Positions 8,519-17,131 of a stretch of DNA of 58,671 bases are shown here, piece by piece (the stretch's first letter is position 1; each line of letters opens with the position of its first letter). The translations under genes and the position numbers were made by a program. The DNA is taken from contig JACQZH010000033.1 of the NCBI GenBank assembly GCA_016213925.1, forward strand, positions 22,616 through 81,286. The letters run 5' to 3'. This DNA comes from Candidatus Omnitrophota bacterium (lineage in GTDB: Bacteria; Omnitrophota; Gorgyraeia; B26-G9). The notes under the pieces are model-generated. The model made no database searches. It worked only from the letters and a program-made list of their open reading frames with translations, and was not told the origin of the DNA.

Positions 8519-9475
8519 CTACTCTGCCCATATTCCTATACTGCGGAATTTCTTATAACGGTTAGCAACCAAATCTTCCTCACTAATTTTTTTTAGCATG
8601 CTTAAATTTTTCTTCAATGAAGTTTTAAGCGCTGTCGCAACAGGTTTATAATCACGGTGTGCTCCACCCAGCGGTTCAGGGATAATTTCGTCGATTATTC
8701 CGATTTTCAGCAGATCTTCTGCTGTTATTTTTAAAGCCTGCGCCGCTTCCGGAGCATTAGCCCGGTCACGCCAAAGGATTGCCGCGCAGCCTTCGGGAGA
8801 AATTACAGAATAATAAGAGTTTTCCAACATGCATATCCGGTCTCCTACACCAATACCCAAAGCTCCACCAGAACCGCCTTCTCCGATTATTACAACAATT
8901 ATCGGTACTTTAAGCTTTGACATTTCCTGCAGATTATAGGCTATTGCCTCTGCCTGGCCGCGCTCTTCAGCCCCAATACCCGGATAAGCTCCGGGAGTAT
9001 CGATAAAAGTAACTATCGGAATTTTAAAGCGTTCGGCAAGCTTCATTAAACGCATAGCCTTGCGGTAACCTTCAGGATGCGGACTGCCAAAACTTCTGTA
9101 TAAATTCTCCTTTGTATCCCTGCCTTTCTGATGGCCGATAATCATAATCTTTTCCTTGTCCAACATAGCCAGCCCGCAGATAATCGCCGGATCGTCCCTA
9201 AAACGCAGGTCACCGTGCAATTCAATAAAATCAGTCATAATCAATTCGATATAATCTAAGGTATACGGCCGTTTTGGATGGCGGGCAATCTGAACTTTCT
9301 GCCAGGCATTAAGATTATCAAATATCTCATGCTTTAGCTTTTCCAGCTTCTTTTCACATTTCCCTATTTCATCATTCAAATCGACATTCCGCTCTTTGGA
9401 AAAATTTCTTAACTCGGAAATTTTTTCTTCCATTTCAATAATCGGTTTTTCAAAACCTAATCCGGTCCCGTTCAT
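8519..9475 (-). CDS. accA: Acetyl-CoA carboxylase carboxyltransferase alpha subunit
   Basis: A 318-residue protein of normal family length. AccA with AccD transfers the carboxyl group from biotin-BCCP to acetyl-CoA, the first step of fatty-acid synthesis. Diagnostic blocks are [72 protein letters not shown] and the C-terminal [17 protein letters not shown] lies before the ATG. AccB, AccC and AccD are not in the window. Operon with the upstream L,D-transpeptidase (23-base gap) and downstream bioY. Confidence 0.96.
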   Translation of the reverse strand: MNGTGLGFEKPIIEMEEKISELRNFSKERNVDLNDEIGKCEKKLEKLKHEIFDNLNAWQKVQIARHPKRPYTLDYIELIMTDFIELHGDLRFRDDPAIICGLAMLDKEKIMIIGHQKGRDTKENLYRSFGSPHPEGYRKAMRLMKLAERFKIPIVTFIDTPGAYPGIGAEERGQAEAIAYNLQEMSKLKVPIIVVIIGEGGSGGALGIGVGDRICMLENSYYSVISPEGCAAILWRDRANAPEAAQALKITAEDLLKIGIIDEIIPEPLGGAHRDYKPVATALKTSLKKNLSMLKKISEEDLVANRYKKFRSIGIWAE

Positions 9476-9498
9476 AGATATCTTCTTTCCTTAATTAA

Positions 9499-10416
9499 TC
9501 AATCATTCATTACGACTTCTGTGCCTACCGGAACAATCACAAACAACTCCTCAACATCTTCATTACGCATACGAATACAACCCTGCGTAAGCTGCTGTTG
9601 TATCGGTTGAGTATCCGTAGTCCCGTGAATACCATATCCGGGTTCAGATAAGCCCATCCAGCGGGTCCCAAGAATATTTTCCGCGCTTCCGGCAGGAACA
9701 ACAGCACCGGTTTTATACCAAACAGGGTCAACAATTCTGTTAATAACCTTAAACTTTCCCACAGGCGTAGAATTGTTCTCACCCACTCCGACCGGATATT
9801 CCTTAATAATTTCTCCATCGGCCTTTAATAAAAGCTTTGTCTGCGATTTAAAAACCTCTATCGAGAAAACCGATTTAATTATCTTCAGTTTCATACTCGG
9901 CTTTATTAATGAACTCGCTAGATTATTACTGCGCATTATTAACTCAACATTTGTATTATATTGTTTGGCAATTTTGTATAATGTATCCCCTGACTTGATC
10001 TCATAAATAAAACTATTATCCGTTTGGTCACTTGAAAAAATCGAGTTTATATTTATTTCTCCCAATTTCTGTTTTGCCGTTTGAGCAGCTTCTCCATTAG
10101 GGTAAACGTCAATCAGTCTTTTAAATGTCTGTTTCATCTGTAATTTTTCATCCGCTTCGTCATAGATTTCCGAGATCTTCAGCAACGACTGTTCTGCCTG
10201 CAAACTTTGCGGAAACTCGCTTATAATATTTTCAAATGCCGCCAGCGCAGCTGCTGATTTTTCATCTTTCAGTTTTACTGCCTCTGCGAAAATTTTTTCC
10301 ATCTTAGAGGATTTTACCGGAACTTTCTCTGGATTTTTTTTGCCTATCTTTATCACTTGAAAAAGTGCGAAAACCACGATTAAAACCGCAACAATTATTA
10401 TAATGTTTCTTCTCAT
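9499..10416 (-). CDS. Membrane-anchored LysM L,D-transpeptidase (YkuD)
   Basis: A 305-residue protein. A single N-terminal membrane helix (NIIIIVAVLIVVFALFQV) comes first, then a helical TPR-like stretch (about 40-125), a LysM peptidoglycan-binding domain (YEIKSGDTLYKIAKQYN, about 140-182) and a C-terminal YkuD catalytic domain with GIHGTTDTQ and LTQGCIRM. The Cys of GCIRM is the nucleophile. The usual Ser/Thr-His before GC is Thr-Gln here, a small deviation. The family cross-links or anchors to peptidoglycan from the periplasm. It lies between the DUF212 gene and accA with about 20-base gaps, so all are co-transcribed. Confidence 0.9.
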   Translation of the reverse strand: MRRNIIIIVAVLIVVFALFQVIKIGKKNPEKVPVKSSKMEKIFAEAVKLKDEKSAAALAAFENIISEFPQSLQAEQSLLKISEIYDEADEKLQMKQTFKRLIDVYPNGEAAQTAKQKLGEININSIFSSDQTDNSFIYEIKSGDTLYKIAKQYNTNVELIMRSNNLASSLIKPSMKLKIIKSVFSIEVFKSQTKLLLKADGEIIKEYPVGVGENNSTPVGKFKVINRIVDPVWYKTGAVVPAGSAENILGTRWMGLSEPGYGIHGTTDTQPIQQQLTQGCIRMRNEDVEELFVIVPVGTEVVMND

Positions 10417-10437
10417 TTCTTCCCCCTTTAACAGATC

Positions 10438-10905
10438 CTATAAACTCACCACTAGAATAGCAACTAAAATTCCTAAAACAGCACCCATAAAAACCTCAAT
10501 TGGAGTATGCCCGATAAGCTCAATCAAACGATCCTGTTTTACTTCGTGCTTTAAATAGATATCCTCCGCAATCCTATTTAAAAGCACGGCTTGACGGCCG
10601 GTCATTCTTCTCAACCCTTGCGCATCAAACATAATAATCAAGGCAAAAATCGCCGTAATCGCAAAAACTAAACTATTAAACCCGGCATACAATCCGACTG
10701 ATGTAGCTAAAGAACTCACTCCGGCAGAATGAGCGCTGGGCATTCCGCCTGTGCTCAAAAGCCACTTAAAATCAAAGCGTTTATTTTTTATTATTCCGGA
10801 AAAAATCTTTATGCCCTGAGACATACCCCATGAGCAAAACGAAGCCCAAACAACTCTATTTTGCGCAACTTCTCTAAAAAAATAATGGGTTTCTTCTAAT
10901 TGCAT
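10438..10905 (-). CDS. Divergent PAP2-family membrane protein (DUF212 / YuiD)
   Basis: A 155-residue protein with about four membrane segments. The DUF212 core is clear: WLLSTGGMPSAHSAGVSSLA, IIMFDAQGLRRMTGRQA and GHTPIEVFMGAVLG. The family is a shortened relative of PAP2 phosphatases (MPSAHSA and GHTP motifs); enzyme activity is not established. First gene of the operon ending in bioY. The start codon lies 9 bases from a TATAAT box with no ribosome site, so the message is probably nearly leaderless. Confidence 0.88.
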   Translation of the reverse strand: MQLEETHYFFREVAQNRVVWASFCSWGMSQGIKIFSGIIKNKRFDFKWLLSTGGMPSAHSAGVSSLATSVGLYAGFNSLVFAITAIFALIIMFDAQGLRRMTGRQAVLLNRIAEDIYLKHEVKQDRLIELIGHTPIEVFMGAVLGILVAILVVSL

Positions 10906-10914
10906 AGTTTTATA

Positions 10915-10943
10915 ATTATAATATAATTTAAAATAAAAAGCAA
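10915..10943 (-). promoter_or_regulatory. Putative promoter of the DUF212-accA-bioY operon
   Basis: Minus-strand TTGCTT (10943-10938), 17-base spacer, TATAAT (10920-10915). It stands back-to-back with the comM promoter at 10951-10979. Confidence 0.5.
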
Positions 10944-10950
10944 ATTTTTA

Positions 10951-10979
10951 TTGACTAAAAATTAAGCTAAATTTATAAT
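10951..10979 (+). promoter_or_regulatory. Sigma-70-type promoter of comM
   Basis: TTGACT (10951-10956), 17-base spacer, TATAAT (10974-10979). A leader of about 45 bases with GGGAGAG before the ATG follows. Confidence 0.65.
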
Positions 10980-11031
10980 CTTTTACATAGCACCATGTTC
11001 CTGCTTACTAATTAACTTTGGGAGAGATCAT

Positions 11032-12561
11032 ATGTTCGCTAAAGTATTTAGCGCAAATGTGTTAGGAATAAAAGGTTATTTGATCGAGATTGAAGTAGAT
11101 ATCAGCCGCGGATTACCTCAAATTTCAGTAGTCGGATTACCTGATGCCGCGGTAAAAGAGTCAAAAGACCGGGTGCGTTCAGCTATTAAAAACAGTAACT
11201 TCCCCTTTCCGGTAAAAAAAATCACTATTAACCTCGCGCCGGCAGACACTAAAAAGGAAGGCTCTGCTTATGACCTTCCCATAGCCTTAGGCATACTTGC
11301 CGCTTGCGGGAATATCGAGCAGGAAAGCCTTGACAATTTTATTATTCTCGGAGAACTTTCTCTTGACGGTAAAATTAAACCTGTCAAAGGCATTATATCC
11401 ATGATCCTTGGAGTCAGGAATCTAAGAAAAAAAATACTTATCCCGAAAGAAAACGCGCAGGAAGCCGCTGTTGTCAGTGATGAACCAGTTTATCCGGTAA
11501 ATTCTTTACTGGAAACAGTAGATTTTCTCAAAGGAGAAACAGAGATTAAAGAACAAAAAGTCAATCTCAAAAAGGAATTCAAAAAATATTCTCAATATGA
11601 AATGGATATGTCTGATGTAAAAGGCCAGGCTTTTGCCAAAAGAGCTATAGAAGTTGCAGTAGCGGGAAACCACAATATCCTTCTTCTCGGCCCTCCGGGA
11701 TCCGGAAAAACAATGCTTGCCAAGCGGATTCCAACAATTTTCCCAGAGATGAACTTAGAAGAATCTCTGGAAACAACAAAACTATACAGTATCAGCGGGT
11801 TACTGCCAAAAGATCAAGCACTTATTGCTGTACGGCCTTTTCGAAGCCCGCATCACACTACAAGCGATATTGCCCTTGTCGGCGGCGGATCTAATCCAAA
11901 ACCCGGAGAAGTCAGCCTGGCAAACAACGGAGTGCTTTTCCTGGATGAATTGCCCGAATTCAACCGCAACGTACTGGAATCCTTAAGACAGCCTTTAGAA
12001 GACGGCTCCGTAACCATCAGCAGGGCATCAAAGTCGATTAGCTTTCCCTGCTGTTTCATGCTTGCCTGCGCCATGAACCCCTGCCCGTGCGGATATTATA
12101 CTCACCCGACAAAAGAATGCCGCTGTAATCCGCACCGGATTGAACAATACCGTTCAAAAATATCCGGGCCTCTTTTAGATAGGATTGATATTCATATCGA
12201 AGTCCCGCCGATTGATTATAAACAGCTGGCTGAAGAACAAGCAGGAGAATCTTCCGCTAATATTCAAAAAAGAGTCAATAATGCCAGGAAAATCCAGCAC
12301 AAGCGTTTTAAAAAATCTAAAATACACGCCAATGCCTATATGTCGCATACCCAAATTCAAAAACACTGCCGGCTTGATGAACAGTCAAAGAAACTTCTAA
12401 AAATGGCAATTGACGAACTGGGATTATCCGCCCGCGCTTATGACAAGATATTAAAAATCTCAAGGACTATCGCGGATTTAGCGCAAGTTGAAAACATTAA
12501 TGCAGAACACATAGCTGAGGCGATACAATATAGAAGTCTCGACCGCAACATCATTAGTTAG
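11032..12561 (+). CDS. comM: YifB/ComM family Mg-chelatase-like AAA+ ATPase
   Basis: A 509-residue protein of full length. It has an N-terminal LonC-like domain ([36 protein letters not shown]), Walker [11 protein letters not shown] (about 223-232), [17 protein letters not shown], Walker [11 protein letters not shown], the Cys cluster [13 protein letters not shown] and a C-terminal helical lid ([20 protein letters not shown]). ComM is a hexameric helicase that promotes branch migration in natural transformation. Its last 167 bases are duplicated at 16801-16967: the first 100 are identical, the last 67 differ mostly at silent sites. This suggests the 3' end was exchanged by recombination when the downstream island arrived. 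Confidence 0.95.
   Translation: MFAKVFSANVLGIKGYLIEIEVDISRGLPQISVVGLPDAAVKESKDRVRSAIKNSNFPFPVKKITINLAPADTKKEGSAYDLPIALGILAACGNIEQESLDNFIILGELSLDGKIKPVKGIISMILGVRNLRKKILIPKENAQEAAVVSDEPVYPVNSLLETVDFLKGETEIKEQKVNLKKEFKKYSQYEMDMSDVKGQAFAKRAIEVAVAGNHNILLLGPPGSGKTMLAKRIPTIFPEMNLEESLETTKLYSISGLLPKDQALIAVRPFRSPHHTTSDIALVGGGSNPKPGEVSLANNGVLFLDELPEFNRNVLESLRQPLEDGSVTISRASKSISFPCCFMLACAMNPCPCGYYTHPTKECRCNPHRIEQYRSKISGPLLDRIDIHIEVPPIDYKQLAEEQAGESSANIQKRVNNARKIQHKRFKKSKIHANAYMSHTQIQKHCRLDEQSKKLLKMAIDELGLSARAYDKILKISRTIADLAQVENINAEHIAEAIQYRSLDRNIIS
12395..12561 (+). repeat. Direct repeat, copy A: 3' end of intact comM
   Basis: Matches 16801-16967 in direct orientation. Bases 12395-12494 are identical over 100 bases. 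The remaining 67 bases show 16 differences that are silent except in the last two codons (IS versus TG). The two copies frame 4.24 kb. Confidence 0.9.
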
Positions 12562-12728
12562 ATTTCTTACATACGTTTAAGATGACTTCCTTCAACAAAT
12601 TTATATCTTTTTGTTCAACAAATTACCGGTTCATTTAGCCTATCAGTAAAATATTTCTATATGGCAGTAAGCACCCATCACAAGCCATATACCAGTGTAC
12701 CCCAGCTAAAAAGACAGGCAGCACTTTC

Positions 12729-13427
12729 TTATTTTTCTTTGGGAAAAAGATATTTTAGCATTTCATCTAATTCTTCATCATTTATCCAGGTTGGGCTTTT
12801 CTCCTGCATTCTTTCTAATACTTTCGTCCAATTCTCTTCATTAAATTTTTGTTTAGAAAGAAACCCCTGCGTATGGCACCTGCCGCATTTTATTTCAAAA
12901 GATTCTTCCCGATTATCTTCTTTAGCAACTTCTAGCTTTAGGTTTTTATTATTCACTGGATCAGTCCAGTATTCATAAATTTCTTCTGCTTGATCAACAC
13001 CAATTATAAATGAAAAATCCTTTCTCATTCTTTCTATAGATCTTGCCCAAGCGCGTTTTGTTTTTTTTCCATAAAGCACCTTTTCTTTTTTAATCCGCTT
13101 GTGGCACCGAACACACATTTCTTTAAATAGGCTTCCCCTCTCTACTCCATAGCGAGAAGCCAAAAGAGAAATAACTTTTTCAGCAATCTCATCACTTAAC
13201 CACTCAGGTGCTTTATCCTGCATCCTCTTAACTGTAACCATCCATTGGCCATGACTTTTCCTTACAAAAAATATTCTTTTCAAATCATGGCATTTAAAAC
13301 ATTTGTTTTGGAGCAATTCTCCGCCGGCACAATGACTTTCATCTTTTTTAAAAAAAGATGGCAACCTAAGAATCAGTACAATTACAACCCCGATCGCACA
13401 ATATATCGCAATCTGCTTTATTGTCAT
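12729..13427 (-). CDS. Triheme c-type cytochrome with three repeated CxxCH-W-x5-RM modules
   Basis: A 232-residue protein with an N-terminal membrane anchor or signal (IAIYCAIGVVIVLIL). Three haem-binding motifs follow: CFKCH (43-47), CVRCH (105-109) and CGRCH (181-185). Each is followed by a conserved segment W-x5-R-M (W62...M69, W127...M134, W200...M207) and an acidic helix (for example APEWLSDEIAEKV). The Met of RM is a plausible distal haem ligand. The repeat reminds me of the haem-binding domain of quinohemoprotein amine dehydrogenase, but none of that enzyme's other parts is here. It should face the periplasm. It follows the ~980-residue secreted protein by 38 bases, so they are probably one operon inside the comM-bounded island. 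Confidence 0.8.
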   Translation of the reverse strand: MTIKQIAIYCAIGVVIVLILRLPSFFKKDESHCAGGELLQNKCFKCHDLKRIFFVRKSHGQWMVTVKRMQDKAPEWLSDEIAEKVISLLASRYGVERGSLFKEMCVRCHKRIKKEKVLYGKKTKRAWARSIERMRKDFSFIIGVDQAEEIYEYWTDPVNNKNLKLEVAKEDNREESFEIKCGRCHTQGFLSKQKFNEENWTKVLERMQEKSPTWINDEELDEMLKYLFPKEK

Positions 13428-13465
13428 AACAATCTTATTATATTATATTATATTATATTTTTTTT

Positions 13466-16402
13466 CTATTCATATTCAGTTATATACGCCTTATTACCTC
13501 TGAGAGTTAAAGTAGAAACATCGTAAATCTTTTTCCCTGTATTTTTATCCGTTCCTTCCAAGAAAAAATTTACTATAACTGTATCTACTATCTTGGATTT
13601 TGACGGGCAAAATTCTTTTACTAAAAGCGAACGCACAAAACTATCATCGGATATATGTTCAAAATCATAAAAATCATAATTTGGGAATTGCACATTTACC
13701 TCTTTCGGGGAGAATTTATATATAAACTCATTTTTTATTACGGCCAATTTCCCTTCATCGAGTATAGCTCCAGGCATAACTGCCGTATAGCTAACTTGCG
13801 GATTATTTATTTTTCCTGATATTACCGCATTCAAATTTAATCCTTTTTTGGGATCAAATTCAAAGTATTTAGGTCTTTTAAATGAAAAAAACTTTTCTTT
13901 TATATTATCATCAACATAAATATTGTAGGTGCCATCCGCGGTACCAATAACATCCCCTATTCTATCTTGATACCAGCATTTTTCTTTTATTTTATAAACT
14001 CCCGGTTCATCCGTTATTGCCACATCAGGACTCATCTTCAACACTCCTATTTTATTGCTCATACCGCTAGAAATAACATTTTTCCCATTCGGAAATATAA
14101 TCTCCTTACTGCAATTTATACCGCTAACCGGAGGGAAAACCATACCGCCAATGCCAATTGGCTCTCCGGCCTCATATATTACACCGGGCGACGGCGCTCC
14201 AGCCTCAAAAATATAAAACTCGCGTCCATTAACTTCGAGTAACGGCTCGCTAAAAGGAGCTACTACGCGGTTAGCATTTGAACCTTTGGGAATTATTATT
14301 GCCATAGCGGCATAAATCCCATAACAACTTTTATTATTTTTTAAATCCCGAAATACACATCCTCCCATAAAACGATATATATCCTGCGGTAAATCTCCGT
14401 ATTTACCTACATTAAACTGATTGCCAAAAGCATTAAATGCCGGGCTTGTAGGCCAATACGAATCTCGGAACTTACATTCTAGATCAGCAGTAAATGTCCT
14501 GGTAATTATACCCGGTCGTATTGCCGAGAAGTAAAAATATGCCTGTGTAAGCATACTTTCAGGGAAATTATACGGATGAATCTCATTTTCTGTCGTAGTC
14601 CTAATCGACTCATTTTTGTCATCCTCAATACTAAGCCTTGCATCTATAGCATTTGCCCCTTCAGGGGTCGAAGCAATAAACATTATATCTCCACTATAAT
14701 AGGGCAATGTTAAGTTAACACAATTGTTATAGTCTATTTCCTCTGAACTAAAAATTTTATTTTTAGAGAATCCACCTTCGGTATGCAAATTAAATCGAGC
14801 TTCAGGCTCATTATTCGGATAAAATGGCCTTGTAAATTTTCGTCCATGCACAATCATTTGTATATCAGAAGGAGCTATAACTGAACTTCCAGCCTGATCC
14901 CCCATCCAAATAACTCCGGTTGAGTCTTTATAAACCGCATTTATTTTTGCTAGATATTCACCTGGTTCTATAAAATTAATTTTTTCTTTTGAATAAAAAT
15001 AACCGAACCTGCTTGCATCTCCTTCAACCTGCCATTTTTTGACATTATGCTCATCAGAATTAATATATTCTTCTACCTCTATACTTACCTGTGCGGGGAA
15101 AGACGGATGTACAAAAACAGAGGTTGGATAGCTATCTCCAACCTCAAACGGGGAGCCGGGTTTTACACTGGTTGCAAAAGTTAAACGGCGCGCAACCCAT
15201 AAATGATACGTTCCGCCTCCATTGTATTTATTGCCCCATATATCTTCAATCCACCCCTTCAAGATTATTGTATAATGTCCATACTGATCAAATTTAAAAT
15301 TATAACATTTTTGTGTAGTCCCCGCTCCAAATTTCGTTTTTTTATTGATTTTACTTACTCCGAAATCTTTTTGTTTACCATTTGGCATTTGAATCTTAAC
15401 GGAGAATTCTCCGCTTTTATAATTTAGTGCTATTGGGACACAAAACGGAAGTATCTTTTCAACAAACGAGATACCCGCTTTATCCGCAAATAAGGTCGGA
15501 AAATCCGGCTCGATATTAAGCGTTTTACCTGGCGGAATAATAAACTTATCTGGGACATTATGACGCGGACTTAATCTAAAATACGGCTTATCTTCTTCAG
15601 CTAAAATACCATGGACACCCATTTCAACTTTATTTAAGAAAAGCGACCATATCATTTTAGGCGTGACAGGATTGCCAATTATAAAAATTGGAGAGGCATA
15701 CGTCTTTTGAGAAAGCGGCAATTGTCCATGAAAAGAAATGTGAGAATAATTATACGGATCAAGTCGTAAGGGCGCAATCAATGAAAGCCTTCCTTTAAAT
15801 TGGCTGCCGTCTTTCTTAAACACAGGCGAAAAATCTAAAAAAAACCGATAATAACCATCCGGCAAATTATCGGGAATCTCTTTGACTAAACTGAACTCAA
15901 CTTGAACACTATTTTTGTTAAAAGCCATTTCTTTTTTCATCCTGACACTTTGAATGTCCAGAATAGAATTATAGCGAGATAGCATTTTCCCATCTCCTTC
16001 AAGCCATGGCAATGCAAAAAATTCAATCGGCATTCCAGTTGGCGTTAGCCCCGAAGACATAAAATTATTAACAATTAAATGCGGACGACCGTCTTTATCA
16101 AAGATCCTTTCTGTAATCAGGTTCAATTCAATTTTTTCAAGCAGATCCCTGTATTTATTAAATTCTTTTGATTTCACTGTGAGCCGCACATTCAAAGATA
16201 TTTCTTCTTTCACTTTAAACGTAAGCTTATTTAGTGAACAATCTGCTTTCCAAAAACCACCGCCTAATATTTTTTCTGATAAAACCCAAGAAGTTACCTG
16301 CTCTTGCTTTTGTGCATAGAGTAAAGAAAGATTAGGCCTTAAAATCAAGGCGATTGTTAAAATACTAAGATGAAGAAAAATTTTTACACGAGAATATTTC
16401 AT
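13466..16402 (-). CDS. Large secreted beta-rich protein of unknown family, partner of the triheme cytochrome
   Basis: 978 residues from the ATG at 16402 (a GTG at 16417 adds five). It starts with a clear signal peptide (FLHLSILTIALIL...LSLLYAQ). The mature chain is rich in aromatic, Gly and Pro residues with short beta-type stretches and looks like several Ig-like or beta-sandwich modules, for example YGHYTIILKGWIEDIWGNKY, PGEYLAKINAVYKDSTG and PGVYKIKEKCWYQDRIGD. The last two share a 'PG.Y..K' pattern, so internal repeats are likely. There is no CxxCH, no membrane helix after the signal and no PEP-CTERM tail. I do not recognise a family. Co-orientation and a 38-base gap to the cytochrome suggest a shared extracytoplasmic electron-transfer or substrate-binding role; that is inference. 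Confidence 0.75.
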   Translation of the reverse strand: MKYSRVKIFLHLSILTIALILRPNLSLLYAQKQEQVTSWVLSEKILGGGFWKADCSLNKLTFKVKEEISLNVRLTVKSKEFNKYRDLLEKIELNLITERIFDKDGRPHLIVNNFMSSGLTPTGMPIEFFALPWLEGDGKMLSRYNSILDIQSVRMKKEMAFNKNSVQVEFSLVKEIPDNLPDGYYRFFLDFSPVFKKDGSQFKGRLSLIAPLRLDPYNYSHISFHGQLPLSQKTYASPIFIIGNPVTPKMIWSLFLNKVEMGVHGILAEEDKPYFRLSPRHNVPDKFIIPPGKTLNIEPDFPTLFADKAGISFVEKILPFCVPIALNYKSGEFSVKIQMPNGKQKDFGVSKINKKTKFGAGTTQKCYNFKFDQYGHYTIILKGWIEDIWGNKYNGGGTYHLWVARRLTFATSVKPGSPFEVGDSYPTSVFVHPSFPAQVSIEVEEYINSDEHNVKKWQVEGDASRFGYFYSKEKINFIEPGEYLAKINAVYKDSTGVIWMGDQAGSSVIAPSDIQMIVHGRKFTRPFYPNNEPEARFNLHTEGGFSKNKIFSSEEIDYNNCVNLTLPYYSGDIMFIASTPEGANAIDARLSIEDDKNESIRTTTENEIHPYNFPESMLTQAYFYFSAIRPGIITRTFTADLECKFRDSYWPTSPAFNAFGNQFNVGKYGDLPQDIYRFMGGCVFRDLKNNKSCYGIYAAMAIIIPKGSNANRVVAPFSEPLLEVNGREFYIFEAGAPSPGVIYEAGEPIGIGGMVFPPVSGINCSKEIIFPNGKNVISSGMSNKIGVLKMSPDVAITDEPGVYKIKEKCWYQDRIGDVIGTADGTYNIYVDDNIKEKFFSFKRPKYFEFDPKKGLNLNAVISGKINNPQVSYTAVMPGAILDEGKLAVIKNEFIYKFSPKEVNVQFPNYDFYDFEHISDDSFVRSLLVKEFCPSKSKIVDTVIVNFFLEGTDKNTGKKIYDVSTLTLRGNKAYITEYE

Positions 16403-16458
16403 TTTTAGGTTACGCACGTTTTTAATATACTCACCATAATAGTTTTATCTGCTATTTT

Positions 16459-16725
16459 TTAATTCATAGTAAACACTTTAATTCCCTCCAGCAAATCACC
16501 GCAGTACAGCCCTGTTTTAATACAATTGCTGGCTGGGAATTCACTGTATAAAATTAAAACTTTGGGAAAGAGCTTTTGTTTTATTAAACTCATCATGACT
16601 ATCCATGTATTACTGCGCGGTGAATTAGTTTGCATTTTAAGCTTAACAACAAAAAACTTGTTCAGAAACGTAAATACTAATGTAACAAAAAGGCACCAAA
16701 GAGTAAAATATTTTTTTAATAACAA
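16459..16725 (-). CDS. Doubtful small hydrophobic protein upstream of the secreted-protein gene
   Basis: An 88-codon frame starting at TTG with an N-terminal hydrophobic helix (YFTLWCLFVTLVFTFL) and a Cys-containing tail (CIKTGLYCGDLLEG). GGAG lies too close to the TTG. A comparable frame lies on the other strand (16526-16753), so this may be chance or a decayed fragment. It is in the same orientation as the next two island genes, 56 bases upstream of the ATG at 16402. If it is not real, the 16403-16800 gap holds only AT-rich sequence. Confidence 0.25.
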   Translation of the reverse strand: MLLKKYFTLWCLFVTLVFTFLNKFFVVKLKMQTNSPRSNTWIVMMSLIKQKLFPKVLILYSEFPASNCIKTGLYCGDLLEGIKVFTMN

Positions 16726-16800
16726 CTCTCCAGGATATCTATTATTTAATTAAAAAATTAATTTAACACTTTTGATTGTTCAGGCACTTTACTTGATTAT

Positions 16801-16967
16801 TTCTAAAAATGGCAATTGACGAACTGGGATTATCCGCCCGCGCTTATGACAAGATATTAAAAATCTCAAGGACTATCGCGGATTTAGCGCAAGTTGAAAA
16901 TATTAATGCAGAACATATAGCTGAAGCGATACAATACAGGAGTTTGGATAGGAATATTACAGGTTAA
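16801..16967 (+). pseudogene. Truncated duplicate of the comM 3' end (direct repeat copy B)
   Basis: It encodes the last ~55 residues of ComM ([17 protein letters not shown]...) up to a TAA at 16965-16967, with no promoter or 5' part. Bases 16801-16900 equal 12395-12494 exactly. The rest differs by 16 of 67 bases, nearly all silent (for example CTC/TTG Leu and CGC/AGG Arg), and ends in TG instead of IS. Silent divergence means both ends evolved under protein selection, so they come from two different comM alleles rather than a recent simple duplication. It marks the right edge of the island. Confidence 0.9.
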
Positions 16968-17010
16968 GTTAAAAGTTAAAAGGCAAAAGTGTTTTGCAAA
17001 AGTAAAGGGC

Positions 17011-17046
17011 CACCAAGTTACAAAGTCACCAGGTCACAAGAACACA
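17011..17046. repeat. Short degenerate direct repeats
   Basis: CACCAAGTTACAAAGT is followed by CACCAGGTCACAAGAACAC, an imperfect tandem motif in an AT-rich gap of 164 bases. Bases 17085-17128 add a run of AATTATAA-type near repeats. No gene is seen. Confidence 0.4.
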
Positions 17047-17131
17047 AATAACATTTCTTACCGTTGATGCAGAATTAAAAGCAAGAATTATTAATTATAA
17101 ATGATAAATTATTAGTTATAAATTATAAGAT

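Noticed and set aside
10980-11031. Riboswitch in the comM leader
   Set aside because: The leader is about 45 bases with no conserved fold; too short for known classes.
12395-16967. Reading the comM-bounded island as a transposon or prophage
   Set aside because: No integrase, transposase or phage gene is present, and the flanking repeats are partly diverged, unlike fresh target duplications.
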